A stretch of 64,000 nucleotides of DNA, taken from positions 310,001 to 374,000 of the forward strand of contig CP060763.1 of NCBI GenBank assembly GCA_023205875.1, given 5' to 3'. The notes beneath the pieces were generated by a model. It had not been told where the DNA came from. It saw only the letters and a program-made list of their open reading frames with translations, and did no database searches. This document shows, one piece after another, positions 20,913-30,167 of this stretch (positions are counted from its first letter, which is position 1; the number at the start of each line of letters is the position of its first letter). Both the position numbers and the translations under genes were made by a program. Source of the DNA: Chloropicon primus. Its lineage: Eukaryota > Chlorophyta > Chloropicophyceae > Chloropicales > Chloropicaceae.

Positions 20913-21370
20913 TCGAGGGATGAAGAAAGAGAGAGAGGAGGGGGCTCTGGTGCGTCACTCCATCGATGTGGACTCGGCTTGGATTCCCTCGTGATCGCCT
21001 CACTTACGTCAATGTACATGTCGCCTCCATAGGTGCTCCCTCCCACCCTGCAGTCTTTTGGAAACTCTCTGAGTTCGACTCTCGTGGAGAGTTTGTTTTG
21101 AAACCTCCTGTCGTTGGCCACCGCCCTCCAGCACGGCGTGGAGACCTCCGGAGCCTCAAGCCAGAACGAAACTTTCCTGTCATTGACGTTGTCATCCAAC
21201 TCGACAGCATCCAGACCCTGGACAACCTTTTCGAGTCCTGCAGTCACCAGCCAGTCAAATGATTCGATATGAGGGTCCGCAAGATGCCTGACGTTCTTCG
21301 GTGGAGGCAAGCTCTTTCCCCACCACTCAGGGTTCCACATGAGCTTCCCTTCTCCCCTGGAGTCATTCAT
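17360..21370 (-). CDS. RPA2: RNA polymerase I second-largest subunit
   Basis: Two exons (21370-21008 and 20752-17360; 255-bp intron) give about 1,251 residues. The protein forms one side of the catalytic cleft of the polymerase that makes pre-rRNA in the nucleolus. Visible landmarks are LGRMPIMVKSKLCHL, the fork-loop region [49 protein letters not shown], the hybrid-binding GGGIRFGEMERDALIAHG and a C-terminal zinc site (CLKC...CLLC). The LVFMIQKLFAF segment followed by DNPDALAHHEVLLPG identifies Pol I rather than Pol II or III. A Pro/Gly/Asp-rich insert of about 60 residues lies after GVEKTRGVDR. The intron carries a GA microsatellite (CT on the coding strand). Confidence 0.93.
20865..20909 (-). 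repeat. (CT)n tract, coding sense, in the RPA2 intron
   Basis: About 45 bp of GA repeat on the plus strand, hence CT on the coding strand, inside the only intron of RPA2. This matches the pattern of pyrimidine repeats in introns elsewhere in the window. Confidence 0.9.
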
Positions 21371-21794
21371 GTTGCCGCTCCTTGGGCCGCTCCTCTCTCC
21401 GGCTCCTCTCTCTCCTCCTCCCCGAGGTCCGCCCCGCCGTCACTGCGGCCGAAGCGGAGACCGTGCAGCAGGAGGGCGAGGAGGAGAGGGAGGAGAGGGA
21501 GGAGAGGGAGAGGGAGGAGAGGGAGGCACAGTCACGGGACATTAGACCTCGCGAGCTTTTCATCGGCCACCCCTTACTTGCCCGCACGGAGCACCCAAAT
21601 TGGAGCTTTTCATCGCGAGATAAAAAAAGAGGGAAAGGGATTTCTTTTGGGGGGGGTTCGTAGCATTGTATGGCAGATGGCGCGGCGACGGGCGTCAATG
21701 GAGATGATCTGCACGAGTCCCTTCTCGTCCTCGGTCTCCTCGGTCTGATCCCTGGACCGAAAATGTTCCTTTCCTTCGACCTTGCGTTGTGAAC

Positions 21795-21852
<58 letters not shown>
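21371..21852. promoter_or_regulatory. Divergent promoter between RPA2 and the methyltransferase gene
   Basis: Gene-free. It holds GGA-rich triplet runs (21465-21530), a short A/G-rich block, and a 50-bp GA tract (21800-21849) ending at the ATG of the methyltransferase gene. I found no clear copy of the GGTACC/GAAAGA motif here. Confidence 0.4.
21800..21849 (+). repeat. (GA)n tract in the leader of the methyltransferase gene
   Basis: About 50 bp of GA repeat ending within a few bases of the ATG at 21853, with one AAGA interruption. Confidence 0.9.
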
Positions 21853-21853
<1 letters not shown>

Positions 21854-22866
21854 TGGATGCTCTGGGTGCTCGGGATCGCAGGTGTGTGCCGGGACCGGGG
21901 CGGGGTGGCTTGCCGCGTCGTGGCCGGCGATGCGTGCGTGTACCTCGCCTCCGCCGCCTCCGGCCATGCTGCCAACTCGACGACGACGTCGCTGTGTTCG
22001 GCACCTCTGGGTACGTGCTCGACGTGGCCAAGGACAAGGCCAAGATTCTGGCGGGCTTTGGCACGGGAGATCCCTTCTTCGACCCTCGTGCCCCTGCCGC
22101 CGCGTCCGATGCCGAGGAGGGGAGGGGTGAGTCGACAAGGGATTCGATTGGATGCGACAGGGGTGGCCTGCTGAGCACCAGGTACGTGGACGACTCCCTC
22201 CTGAAGGCGCAGGAGAGTTTCCCTTTCATCAAGCAAGTGGTGCTCTTCGGTTGCAACCTGGACACCCGGCCCTATCGCTTGCAGGTCGCCTCGGGGATCA
22301 TCTTCTTCGACGTGGCGCCGGAGATCTTCCAGGCGCACAAGAAAGCCAAGCTGCGGGGGGAGAAGGTGCGGCCGGGGTGCCTCCATGTGCAAGTTCAGGT
22401 TCCGAGCCAGGCGAGCTTCGAGGATATCGAAAAACTGCTGGCCAGGCGAGCGTTTCAGGGGAGCAAGCCCAGCATGTGGACCTTGGAAAATATGGAGCGC
22501 TACTGCTCGAACTTTTCTCAAGTGGAGAACGTGCTCGTCCACGTGTCCAGGGCCATGGCGTACGACAGCGTTTTGGTCGGGACTTTGAGGCTGCCCGGCG
22601 ACGTTGTGGGGGGCGACCAAATCAAGGACGTGCTCGCGGCGTGCAACCTGAAAGGGGAGTGCTTCCGCCTGAGGGACTTTGCGGCGGCCTTGCACCGTTC
22701 CGATCCTCGGGCCCTGGCAGAGGGCGGGGACCGAGGGGAAGGCATGGAGGGCTGGCTGTTCTACGGGAGTCAAGTGAGCCGCTCGGCGGCAGAAAGGGAA
22801 ATCTATAAGCAGTGGACGGACCTCGCCGAGGAAATCGACGAGGACTACTTTGACAACTTTAGATGA
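21853..22866 (+). CDS. SAM-dependent methyltransferase, leucine carboxyl methyltransferase family
   Basis: The 337-residue product has the LCM/PPM1-type Rossmann fold: TRYVDDSLL, then motif I VVLFGCNLDTRPYRL and the acidic strand IIFFDVAPEIFQAHKKAKL. Members methylate the C-terminal Leu of PP2A or small molecules; similarity is not close enough to choose. The first 45 residues (Arg/Pro/Cys-rich) look unlike the family. They may be a targeting extension or an artefact of an unrecognised short intron near 21880. The ATG at 21853 follows a GA tract directly, as at several other genes in the window. Confidence 0.7.
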
Positions 22867-23386
22867 TTGTGTCATCCTCAACAATAAAATTTGAGAGAAA
22901 CTGGCGACGAAGAAGACCAAGGAACCCCTTTCCCAATCCTTGTCCTCTCGCGGGACCCAAATCTTGCCCCCCTTGCTCCTGAGGCGTGGAGAGGAGAGGG
23001 CAGGAGAAATTAGGATCCGGAAGGCTGTGAGGCTCCTTCCTTACGCGTTTCCTCCCACATGTTCTTCCCCATCACCCCCATCATCACCATCATCATTATC
23101 TCCCCTCCTGTTCTTCTGGTGATCTGATGATGGACGCGTCCCGTCCCGTGACTTTGATTCAAACAGGAAGCTGAAGCAGACAGAAACCAGAGAGAGAGAG
23201 AGACAGGATGAAGCCAAGGCATCGTGGTGGTGATGCGCGGAGGGTAACAGACTAAGGCCAACCGCCTCCCTCCCTCCCTCTCCCTGTCGTCCGAGAGCGA
23301 GGGCTCGCTCGGGTCGACCCGGCTGCCTTTCCTCGCCAGGAAGGACAGGCCTGACACTTGTCCTTGAGTCTGTTGTCCTGGAAGTC
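22867..23386 (+). other. Intergenic, no gene seen
   Basis: This is the 3' flank of the methyltransferase gene and 5' flank of the channel gene. It holds short CAT/ATC repeats (23071-23100) and a short GA tract (about 23191-23203), but no clear promoter-motif copy. Confidence 0.35.
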
Positions 23387-26059
23387 ATGATACTCAAGGA
23401 CTGGGTGTCTGGCCTGAACTCCTGGTCCAAGCCGGACAAGGTGGTGGCCCTGGAGCACGGGTCAAGGCTCAGCGGGCACCAGGACCTTTACTCGTTCTCG
23501 AAAACGAATGTGAGGGACCTGGACGACCTTGGGCTATCCTATGTCCTGTACTTCACTTTCTTGAAGGCTCTGATATACCTGGCGGTGGTCTGCACCTTCC
23601 TCGTCGCTCCAGCTGCCTACGTGTTCTTCCACGGAGACTTCTTTCAAGACGAGTTCCTCTTGAGGTTCTCCCTGGCGAACTTTGGTCCGCTGTACGACGG
23701 TGTGGCAGAAGGGGAGGAGGACCTCGAGGTGTCGACCCTGGAGGACCTCGCGACCATGGACTACTCCAAGATGACCACAAGGGTGGTCGAGGTTCCCGGG
23801 TTGGGGATGAACTTGAACGCCACGGACTTGATGTTCTACATTGCTGTCCTGGACGTCACTGCCGTCTGGCTGTGTTTCCTCTTCACGCTTTGGCTGAGTT
23901 GGAGGTACGCTACCAAGGTGGACAGGCACAAGGGGCAGACCACGACGATAGGAAAGTACTCGGTCAAGGTGACGAACATCCCGGACGACTTCTCAAAGTG
24001 GGACCTCGTGGAGTACTTTGACACCTTCGGCACGGTGGTGGATATGAGCCTTGCTCTTGAGGACGAGGAGATCATCGCCTTGTCGAAGCAGCGGGACGCT
24101 TCTATCGGGCGGTTGGAGAAGGCGGTCGCCAAGGTTCAGCAAGCCAGGGGGGATGACCCGGACAGGTACTTCAAGAGAGGCATCCGGCGGTTGATCAAGA
24201 GGGCCTTCTTCCTGAAGGAGAAGGTGCAAAAGCTTTCTGTCAGGCTGAAGCACTTGCAGATGACCAGGCTGGAAAGCAGGCCCAGCTGCGTCTTCATGAC
24301 GTACAGGGAGACGGGGGAGTGCCGAGCTTGCCTGGGGAGGCACGGCATCAAGTATGACATGGGAACGTACGTCGGGGTCCGCAGCAAGAGCGAATGCTTC
24401 ATGGGGAAGTACGCCCTGAAGGTCAGAGCGGCACCAGAGCCAGACGACCTCGTTCGGGAAAACTTGCAGTACACGTGGTACAGCAGCGTCTTGCGGCAGG
24501 TCGTCGTCGCCTGCATCATGGCCATCCTCGTCCTGTCCTCTTACCTCGTGAACGTCGCGCATACTTCGACGACTCAAGCCCTGTCCCTGCGGGACATGAA
24601 TTGCACGGTGGTGGAGGACGTGTGCCCGGAGGCGGCCGACCTGACGCCGGACAGCGTGTCGGACCTCCTTGACGTCATCGCTGCGGATGGCGAGGCCAGC
24701 CAGTGCGTGGACTGCCTCTGCAAGCAGGCCCTGGAGCAGACGTCCGTGATCAGCTTCCAGAAGTACTGCTCCTCCAAGTTCCCCACGGCGTCCCTGCTTC
24801 AGCTGCTGGCCCCCTTCATCGGGGGAACCTTGGTCTCCGTGGCGAACATCCTCATCAAGAACGTGCTGGCCTTCCTGGTCAAGTACGAGAAGCACCACAC
24901 GCTGCACGACCAGGAGAAGCATCTGTTCTGGGGCATCTTCCTCACCCAATCCTTGAACGCCTTCGTGTCCATCGTGGTGGCCAACGCGAGGACTCCTGGA
25001 GTCTCGGACCTCCTGTTCCCCAAGACCACCATGGCAGAGTACATGTTCCAAGGCAAGTACATGTTCCTCTTCCCAAGATGGTACGAGGAGGTCGGGTCCA
25101 AGCTGGTTGCCCTTGTCCTGATCAACCGGGGGCTGTACGCCAGGTCCCTCGCCTTCAAGGGCCTGAGGAGGAGGATCAAGGCCCTGGTGGGAGGGAGGCG
25201 CGCCCTGACTCAGAGGGACCTCAACGCCCTCCACGAGGGTCCAGAATTCGCATCCGAGGCTGCGAGGTACGGGGAGATGGCGTCCCTGTTCCTCCTGGCC
25301 TTCTTCTTCTCCGGGGGCCTGCCCCTGCTCTACCCCCTCCTCGCCCTGGTCTTCTGGGTGCAGTACTGGGTGGACAAGTACCACCTGCTAAGGGTGTGCA
25401 GGACGCCTCCGCCGCAGAGCCACGTGCTGACCACGGTGGTGAGCGCCGCCTTTCCCTTCTGCGCGGTCCTGCACTGCGGGTTCGCCATCGCGGCCTTCGC
25501 CCTGTACCCCATGGAGCGCAGCAGCCTGGCCGACGCCCCCGTCGTGGGGCCCGCCATCACCCTCGTGGCCGAGGGCCTGCAGGACGTCGTGGACTACCGG
25601 GCCAAGGGGTCGAGCAAGTTCCTGGTGACGATCCTGCTGCAGAAGCACGTGGTCCTCTTCCTCCTGTCCTTGGTCCTGATGTCCTTCCTCCTGGTCCTGA
25701 GCTCCACCTGGAGGCTTTGGTCCCTCCTGGCGGCCAAGGCAGGGTCTTTGCTCCTGGGCCAGGGCCAAGACGAGGGGGACGACTACGCGATGCAGGACGA
25801 CGACGAGGACGACGACGAGGACGGCGACGGCGGGAGGAAGGGCGGGGGCATCGCTCCCTCCTTCGACGTGGCCGTGACCTCGGGGATCCTCGAGGGCCTG
25901 GAGTCCTACGCCGCGGAGCGGAATCCAAAGTACTCGTCCGCCTTCCGCAAGGTGGCTTGGCACCACATCTTCGACAAGGGCTCCGCTCCTCCGCCGGCCA
26001 GGAGCAGGAGCGTGGAGGAGCTCCTGGACGAGGAGGAGGAGGACGAGTACGAGGAGTGA
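23387..26059 (+). CDS. OSCA/TMEM63 (CSC1)-like mechanosensitive channel
   Basis: The 890-residue intronless product is a multi-pass membrane protein of the OSCA/TMEM63 family, related to anoctamins and TMCs. Features in order: two N-terminal membrane segments (about 45-75 and 145-175), a cytosolic RRM-like domain (about 185-345: YSVKVTNIPDDF...EYFDTFG, then SCVFMTYRETGECRACL) split by a coiled coil, and a C-terminal membrane region from about residue 365. That region includes the pore-associated LLLAFFFSGGLPLLYPLLALVFWVQYWVDKY. A luminal Cys-rich loop lies near 400-450. The C-terminus is strongly acidic. Cation-channel activity is inferred from the family; substrate and membrane are unknown. 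Confidence 0.8.
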   Translation: MILKDWVSGLNSWSKPDKVVALEHGSRLSGHQDLYSFSKTNVRDLDDLGLSYVLYFTFLKALIYLAVVCTFLVAPAAYVFFHGDFFQDEFLLRFSLANFGPLYDGVAEGEEDLEVSTLEDLATMDYSKMTTRVVEVPGLGMNLNATDLMFYIAVLDVTAVWLCFLFTLWLSWRYATKVDRHKGQTTTIGKYSVKVTNIPDDFSKWDLVEYFDTFGTVVDMSLALEDEEIIALSKQRDASIGRLEKAVAKVQQARGDDPDRYFKRGIRRLIKRAFFLKEKVQKLSVRLKHLQMTRLESRPSCVFMTYRETGECRACLGRHGIKYDMGTYVGVRSKSECFMGKYALKVRAAPEPDDLVRENLQYTWYSSVLRQVVVACIMAILVLSSYLVNVAHTSTTQALSLRDMNCTVVEDVCPEAADLTPDSVSDLLDVIAADGEASQCVDCLCKQALEQTSVISFQKYCSSKFPTASLLQLLAPFIGGTLVSVANILIKNVLAFLVKYEKHHTLHDQEKHLFWGIFLTQSLNAFVSIVVANARTPGVSDLLFPKTTMAEYMFQGKYMFLFPRWYEEVGSKLVALVLINRGLYARSLAFKGLRRRIKALVGGRRALTQRDLNALHEGPEFASEAARYGEMASLFLLAFFFSGGLPLLYPLLALVFWVQYWVDKYHLLRVCRTPPPQSHVLTTVVSAAFPFCAVLHCGFAIAAFALYPMERSSLADAPVVGPAITLVAEGLQDVVDYRAKGSSKFLVTILLQKHVVLFLLSLVLMSFLLVLSSTWRLWSLLAAKAGSLLLGQGQDEGDDYAMQDDDEDDDEDGDGGRKGGGIAPSFDVAVTSGILEGLESYAAERNPKYSSAFRKVAWHHIFDKGSAPPPARSRSVEELLDEEEEDEYEE

Positions 26060-26845
26060 GGAGGAGTCGGGGTGGAGGGGGGAAGGAGGATCACAGGATT
26101 GCGAACCAACCTCCGTGCGTGCGTGCGTGCGTGCGTGCGTTGTACATCAATCAATCAATACCATCGTCGTCATCGTCGTCGTTGGGATTACCGTTACCAT
26201 TATTAGAAGAACTACTACGTACTGTTGAATATTATTATGAACATCATCATCTCTATGAAGAAGTCACCGCTTTCCTAGTGAGGCCAGCCATCACCATCAT
26301 CATCACCCACCATCATCATCAAAGGCGTTACCTTTCGCTGGTTCCCCCTGTTGGTGATGGGACAAGGCAGACAGAGGGAGAGACAGAGAGAGAGAGAGAG
26401 AGACGGAGAGAGAGGACATTAAAGCTGGAGAGTCAAAGGCGTTGCCCCTGATGCCCTGGTGAGGAGGAGCAAAAGGAGCCAGCCATCGCCATCACCTTGG
26501 GCTGGTCCCCTGGTGATGTGATGGGACAGCTCGGCTTTTTTCCCTCCATTTTTCCTTTCCAAAAAAAAAAAAAAGATCGATCGTGGCGGATAAGGCGAAT
26601 CCTACTCAGACGAATCAGTCTGTTCAACAGAGGGGAGGGGAAGGAAACGACGGAGAAGAGAACGACGGGACGGAGGGGAGGACAACGCGAGAACGAGTGG
26701 AGGAGACACGAACCGAGACAAAGCGCTTCTCACGAGCTTTCGAACGACCCCTCGGTTGAGGGGTTTCGTCGCTCGGGCTTTTGTTTTTTTTTTCTTTTTG
26801 GTTTTGGTTTTGGTTTTTGCAGCAATCAGCAACAGCAGCAACAGG
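26060..26845 (+). promoter_or_regulatory. Intergenic region upstream of the RING gene
   Basis: It contains a (GTGC)n run (26116-26140), a GA tract (26385-26403), two similar blocks with AAAGGCGTT (26321 and 26435), GATCGATCG at 26576-26584, and one inverted motif copy (ACGAGCTTTCGAACGACCCC, 26732-26751) about 95 bp before the ATG at 26846. No gene is supported. Confidence 0.45.
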
Positions 26846-27518
26846 ATGGAGACGGAGGAGTTGGGAGTGACGGTGACGAGGGTGACGCGTCGGAAGGAGG
26901 TCGTCATGACGCGGAGCTGTCCGGAGATCGGGAGGGAGTACCTTCCCCTCGACGAGGTCGAGGACGAGGACGAGGAGGAGTGTTGTTGTATTTGTTTGGA
27001 GTGTTTCGACGATAACAACCCTGCGCTGGCGACCAAGTGCGGACACAACTACCACCTGCAGTAAGTCGAGCGGACGGCCTCTTCCCTATATCGCCTCGCG
27101 TCCTTCTTCCCCTGACACCCTCTTCTTCTTCTCCAGGTGCATCATGCAGTGGTACCAGCGCAACACGGCTTGCCCCATGTGCTTCAGGCAGGTCGAGCTG
27201 GTTTGCGAGGACTCGCAGAAGCTCATGATGGAGTCCACGATCCCTTTCCTCAGAAGAGCGGCAACGAACGCGTCCGCTTCCGCGAGCAGCGCCCCCACCC
27301 TCGCCAGCGCGCCAGGAGCGAGCACGGTGAGGCGGTCCTACCTCTTCACGGGAAGCGCGCTCCCGTCGTCGCGGACGAGGTCCCTCTCCGACGTGAACGC
27401 GGAGCCGGCCAGCCACCCGGGGGGAGGGAGGAGGTCCAGCACGAGCAGCTTATCCGCCCTCAAGGCAAACTTTCGCAAGATCACTTGGCGGCTCAGAGGA
27501 AGGTCGAGCACGCAGTAG
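26846..27518 (+). CDS. RING-H2 type E3 ubiquitin ligase
   Basis: Two exons (26846-27060, 27137-27518; 76-bp intron) give 198 residues. An acidic stretch (residues 40-50) precedes the RING finger, which spans the splice junction (CCICLECFDD...CGHNYHLQC, then CPMC), so correct splicing is needed for the zinc site. The rest is Ser/Arg-rich and ends with a basic KANFRKITWRLRGR segment. Size and RING position resemble small plant RING-H2 proteins. The substrate is unknown. The start at 26846 is preferred over an in-frame ATG at 26756, which lies next to the promoter motif. Confidence 0.85.
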
Positions 27519-27675
27519 CCGTCGTTTCCCGAACACAGATTATGATATAAGATTGATTCCTTGTACTTCTATTTTATACTCGATTGATGACTTCCAGGGA
27601 GCGAGCCCCCTCGCCGCACTTGAGGGTGTCTCGGGTCGCCCAGGGCACCACTCCCGACATCCACCTTGTCTCTTG

Positions 27676-28308
27676 TTACATTGCCTGATACTTGGTGTAG
27701 ATCCCATCGTCCGGTCCGACCACCACTGGATAGACTTTCAAAGGAATCGGCTTCTCCTTCTCCTTGAGCCCACCGAGAAAGTTCCTCAGAAGGTTATTCT
27801 TGGGGCACCACTCAAGCACCTCTCCAGTCCTCAGGTCGTAGCGAGTTCCATCCAAAGGCGTCTCGATGGAGATCTCCCCGGTCGAAGTCCTCGTGATGGC
27901 AGCGTCGATGAGCGGATACCTGCAAAGGGGGGGAGCAAGAGCGAGTCAGAACGAGGAGTGGATCGGTGGAGGGACTCACTCATGCACACAGAAGATCACT
28001 CACTTATAGGCGGTGCTGTTCGCCTCACTACAGTAGATTTCGTCCTCAACTTGATACAGGATCAAGTTGAGCGTACCAAGGACGACAGCTTTTGATTTCC
28101 TCCCATCCAACTCCATGGAATCCGCAACCTTCTTGAATCCCTCAGGCACCTTGGCCGAGGTCTTCTGCGTCCCCGTTCCGAGGCCAAATCCCTTGCCACC
28201 CGCAGACACCCTCCCTCCCCTCAGCCTCCTCGCTCCTGCATGACGCTTCCAACCATCCCAACGGATGTTCATGCTCGTGTTCATGCTCCTGCTTCCCAGC
28301 CCCATCAT
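27676..28308 (-). CDS. PSB33: PSB33/TEF5-like Rieske-fold thylakoid protein
   Basis: Two exons (28308-28004, 27919-27676; 84-bp intron) give 182 residues. From about residue 55 the sequence follows plant PSB33/TEF5: DGRKSKAVVLGTLNLILYQV, then IYCSEANSTAYKYPLIDA, PLDGTRYDLRTGEVLEWCP and IPLKVYPVVV. PSB33 is a green-lineage protein tied to photosystem II stability and light acclimation. The Rieske fold is visible, but the His ligands for the 2Fe-2S cluster are absent (CSEA and CPKN in place of CxH and CxxH), as in the known family. The basic N-terminus looks like a transit peptide. The splice restores the STAYK|YPL junction. A short GA-sense leader and a motif copy lie upstream. Confidence 0.85.
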
Positions 28309-28923
28309 GAAGCGTGTTCCGAAACCCCCTCGAGTTTGGTACCGCTGGAAAGATCTCGAGACAAGGTTTCGTGTGGGTTACGAGAAAGCAAGTCAAGTCA
28401 AGCCAAGCCAAGCGTCTCTCCCTTCCTCTCTCTCTCTCACTCTCTCTCTGTCTCTCTCGTTCTCTCTCGACGTCTGTGAGCCACAAAGTACTTTTGGATC
28501 TCTCTCTGCAGTGAGGACTGGGCGACGGGAGGTGAGTGGGACGAGAGAGCGGGAGGGAGGGATGGAGGGAGGTGTACGTGATCGGAAGCATCGTGTCGCG
28601 ATCTTTCCAACAAGCCCTCGCTCGAGAAAGATGACAAAGGGATGAGGATCTGACAAGACGAATGGTTCTTGCTCTCTCTTGTGGTGGGGTTTGATTCCAG
28701 TGGACACAGGTAAGGGTAAGGGACGACGCGGTCGAGAAGAAGCACGAGGAGTGAGAGAAGGAGTCATGGATGGATGATATGGCTCGAGATCTTTCCAACG
28801 AGCCCTCGATCGAGAAAAATGACAAAGGGATGAGGATCTGACAAGACGAATGGTTCTTGCTCTCTTGTGGTGGTGTTTGATTCAGGTAAGGGGCGAGGGG
28901 CGACGGGAGGTGAGAGGGAAAGG
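28309..28923. promoter_or_regulatory. Divergent promoter of PSB33 and the deoxynucleoside kinase
   Basis: It holds one plus-oriented motif (GGTACCGCTGGAAAGATCTC from 28339, then GAGAC), a CT-rich tract (28415-28470) and two tandem units with inverted motifs (ATCTTTCC at 28601 and 28789, pitch 188 bp). Unit similarity extends for about 100 bp, to roughly 28700 and 28885. A GTAAGG after each unit could be a splice donor of untranslated leader exons. Confidence 0.6.
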
Positions 28924-29769
28924 ATGCTCAGAAGGTGCGGGCGTAAGAACGGAGCGGTGTCCGTGATTGCCACGGGATTGGAGGCGCTGTCCCCCGCGGG
29001 GAGTGGGACGGCGACCACGGGAAACGAGGCGTTGAGGAAAGCCACCAGGCAAAGTTGTCAGGTGAACGCTGTTGGGAAGGGTGACCGCGAATACGGCAAC
29101 GAAAGTGATGGTGCGAAGAGACCGATGATGATTTCTGTCGATGGGAACATTGGGAGCGGGAAAAGCACGCTTCTGAGCATCTTGAAGGCTCGGTACACGC
29201 CGCCACCCTCGTGCCCTTCGTCGTCGTCGTCGTCGTCGTCGAGATCCGTTTGCTTCGCACCCGAAAGGACGCACGAGTGGAAGGCGATGCTCCCGTTGTA
29301 CTATGAGGACACCAAGCGGTGGTCCTTCCCATTCCAGATGCAGGTTCTTCTGTCCCACATCAAGAACTTCAAGGAAGCCGAGGGGGACCTTTGCTTCGTG
29401 GAGCGCTCGCCGTTGGCGGCGAGCCTCGTCTTCGGGGAGCTGCTGAAGCAGGAGGGGCTGATCACGAGCGTCGAGGCCGATCTCTTCGACGGCTTCATGG
29501 AGGAGGTCTCTTGGCACCCGGATGTTATAATTTATTTAGCGTGCGCTCCGCAAGTTTGCCTCGAGAGGGTCGTGAAGCGGAATAGAGATGGGGAGAGCGG
29601 AGGAGGAATTCCTTTGGAATACTTGGAAAAAGTCTCCAAGGCCTACGAAGGCTTCATCCAAAAGTACCAAGACACCATACCAGTGATCAAAATTGACACC
29701 AACACGGGAGAAGTGTCAGATATCTTCGAGGAGGTCCAGGACCGAATAAACAAGCTCCTCGTTGTGTAA
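28924..29769 (+). CDS. Deoxynucleoside kinase
   Basis: The 281-residue product belongs to the deoxynucleoside kinase family (TK2, dCK, dGK, insect dNK), which phosphorylates deoxynucleosides in the salvage pathway. The P-loop DGNIGSGKST is at residues 73-82, the ERS motif (CFVERSPLAASLVF) follows in the middle, and the lid region is around ERVVKRNRDGESGG. The 65 residues before the P-loop are basic, Ser/Ala/Gly-rich and look like an organelle transit peptide. A poly-Ser run (TCG repeat) at about residues 101-108 is a local insertion. The frame reaches back to a TTG at 28867 but the first ATG is 28924. Confidence 0.88.
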   Translation: MLRRCGRKNGAVSVIATGLEALSPAGSGTATTGNEALRKATRQSCQVNAVGKGDREYGNESDGAKRPMMISVDGNIGSGKSTLLSILKARYTPPPSCPSSSSSSSSRSVCFAPERTHEWKAMLPLYYEDTKRWSFPFQMQVLLSHIKNFKEAEGDLCFVERSPLAASLVFGELLKQEGLITSVEADLFDGFMEEVSWHPDVIIYLACAPQVCLERVVKRNRDGESGGGIPLEYLEKVSKAYEGFIQKYQDTIPVIKIDTNTGEVSDIFEEVQDRINKLLVV

Positions 29770-30167
29770 AGCAAGTCACCATGTTCTCTATCATCACCAG
29801 CATCAATCCCCTTTTGTCCCTTTGTCCCTGAGAACTCTTCGGAGCAAGAGCAAGAGGTCTTGAGGTCACGAGGTCACGAGGCTCCCTGCCACTGATCCCT
29901 TGGCTCCACCCTCTCCTCATCACCTTCCTCCCTCCTCATCCTCCTCCTCATCATCCATCCATCCATCCATCCTCCTCTCTCTAGGGAACGAAACCGTGCA
30001 AGTGACAGCTCCTTGGAAAGAGCAAGAGACAATGTACCCATCCATCCATTCATTCATCCTTCCTTCCGTGACTCCACCCCCCCCCATTACCCTCTTCCTT
30101 TCCTCCTTCCTCCCCCTCCTCCCCTCTGGTTCCCCCGAGGGCTGCCACTAAGAGGCGGCGATTGGCG
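29770..30167 (+). promoter_or_regulatory. 5' flank of RIO1 with promoter-motif copy
   Basis: Between the kinase stop and RIO1 lies a motif copy (GCTCCTTGGAAAGAGCAAGA, 30008-30027, followed by GAC) about 140 bp before the ATG, plus CATC runs (29950-29970). I see no gene. Confidence 0.5.

Noticed and set aside
19373-20923. A 516-codon open frame on the plus strand opposite RPA2
   Set aside because: It lies wholly antisense to a well-conserved polymerase subunit, has shadow composition (His/Leu/Arg-rich) and runs into the GA repeat. GC-rich codon bias explains it.
24703-26451. A 582-codon plus-strand frame overlapping the channel gene
   Set aside because: It is out of frame with the conserved membrane protein, Arg/Gly/Pro-rich, and runs past the real stop into repeats.
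26756-26845. An upstream ATG giving the RING protein a hydrophobic N-terminus
   Set aside because: The extra 30 residues come from a T-rich tract next to the promoter motif and look like leader; the RING protein is complete from 26846.
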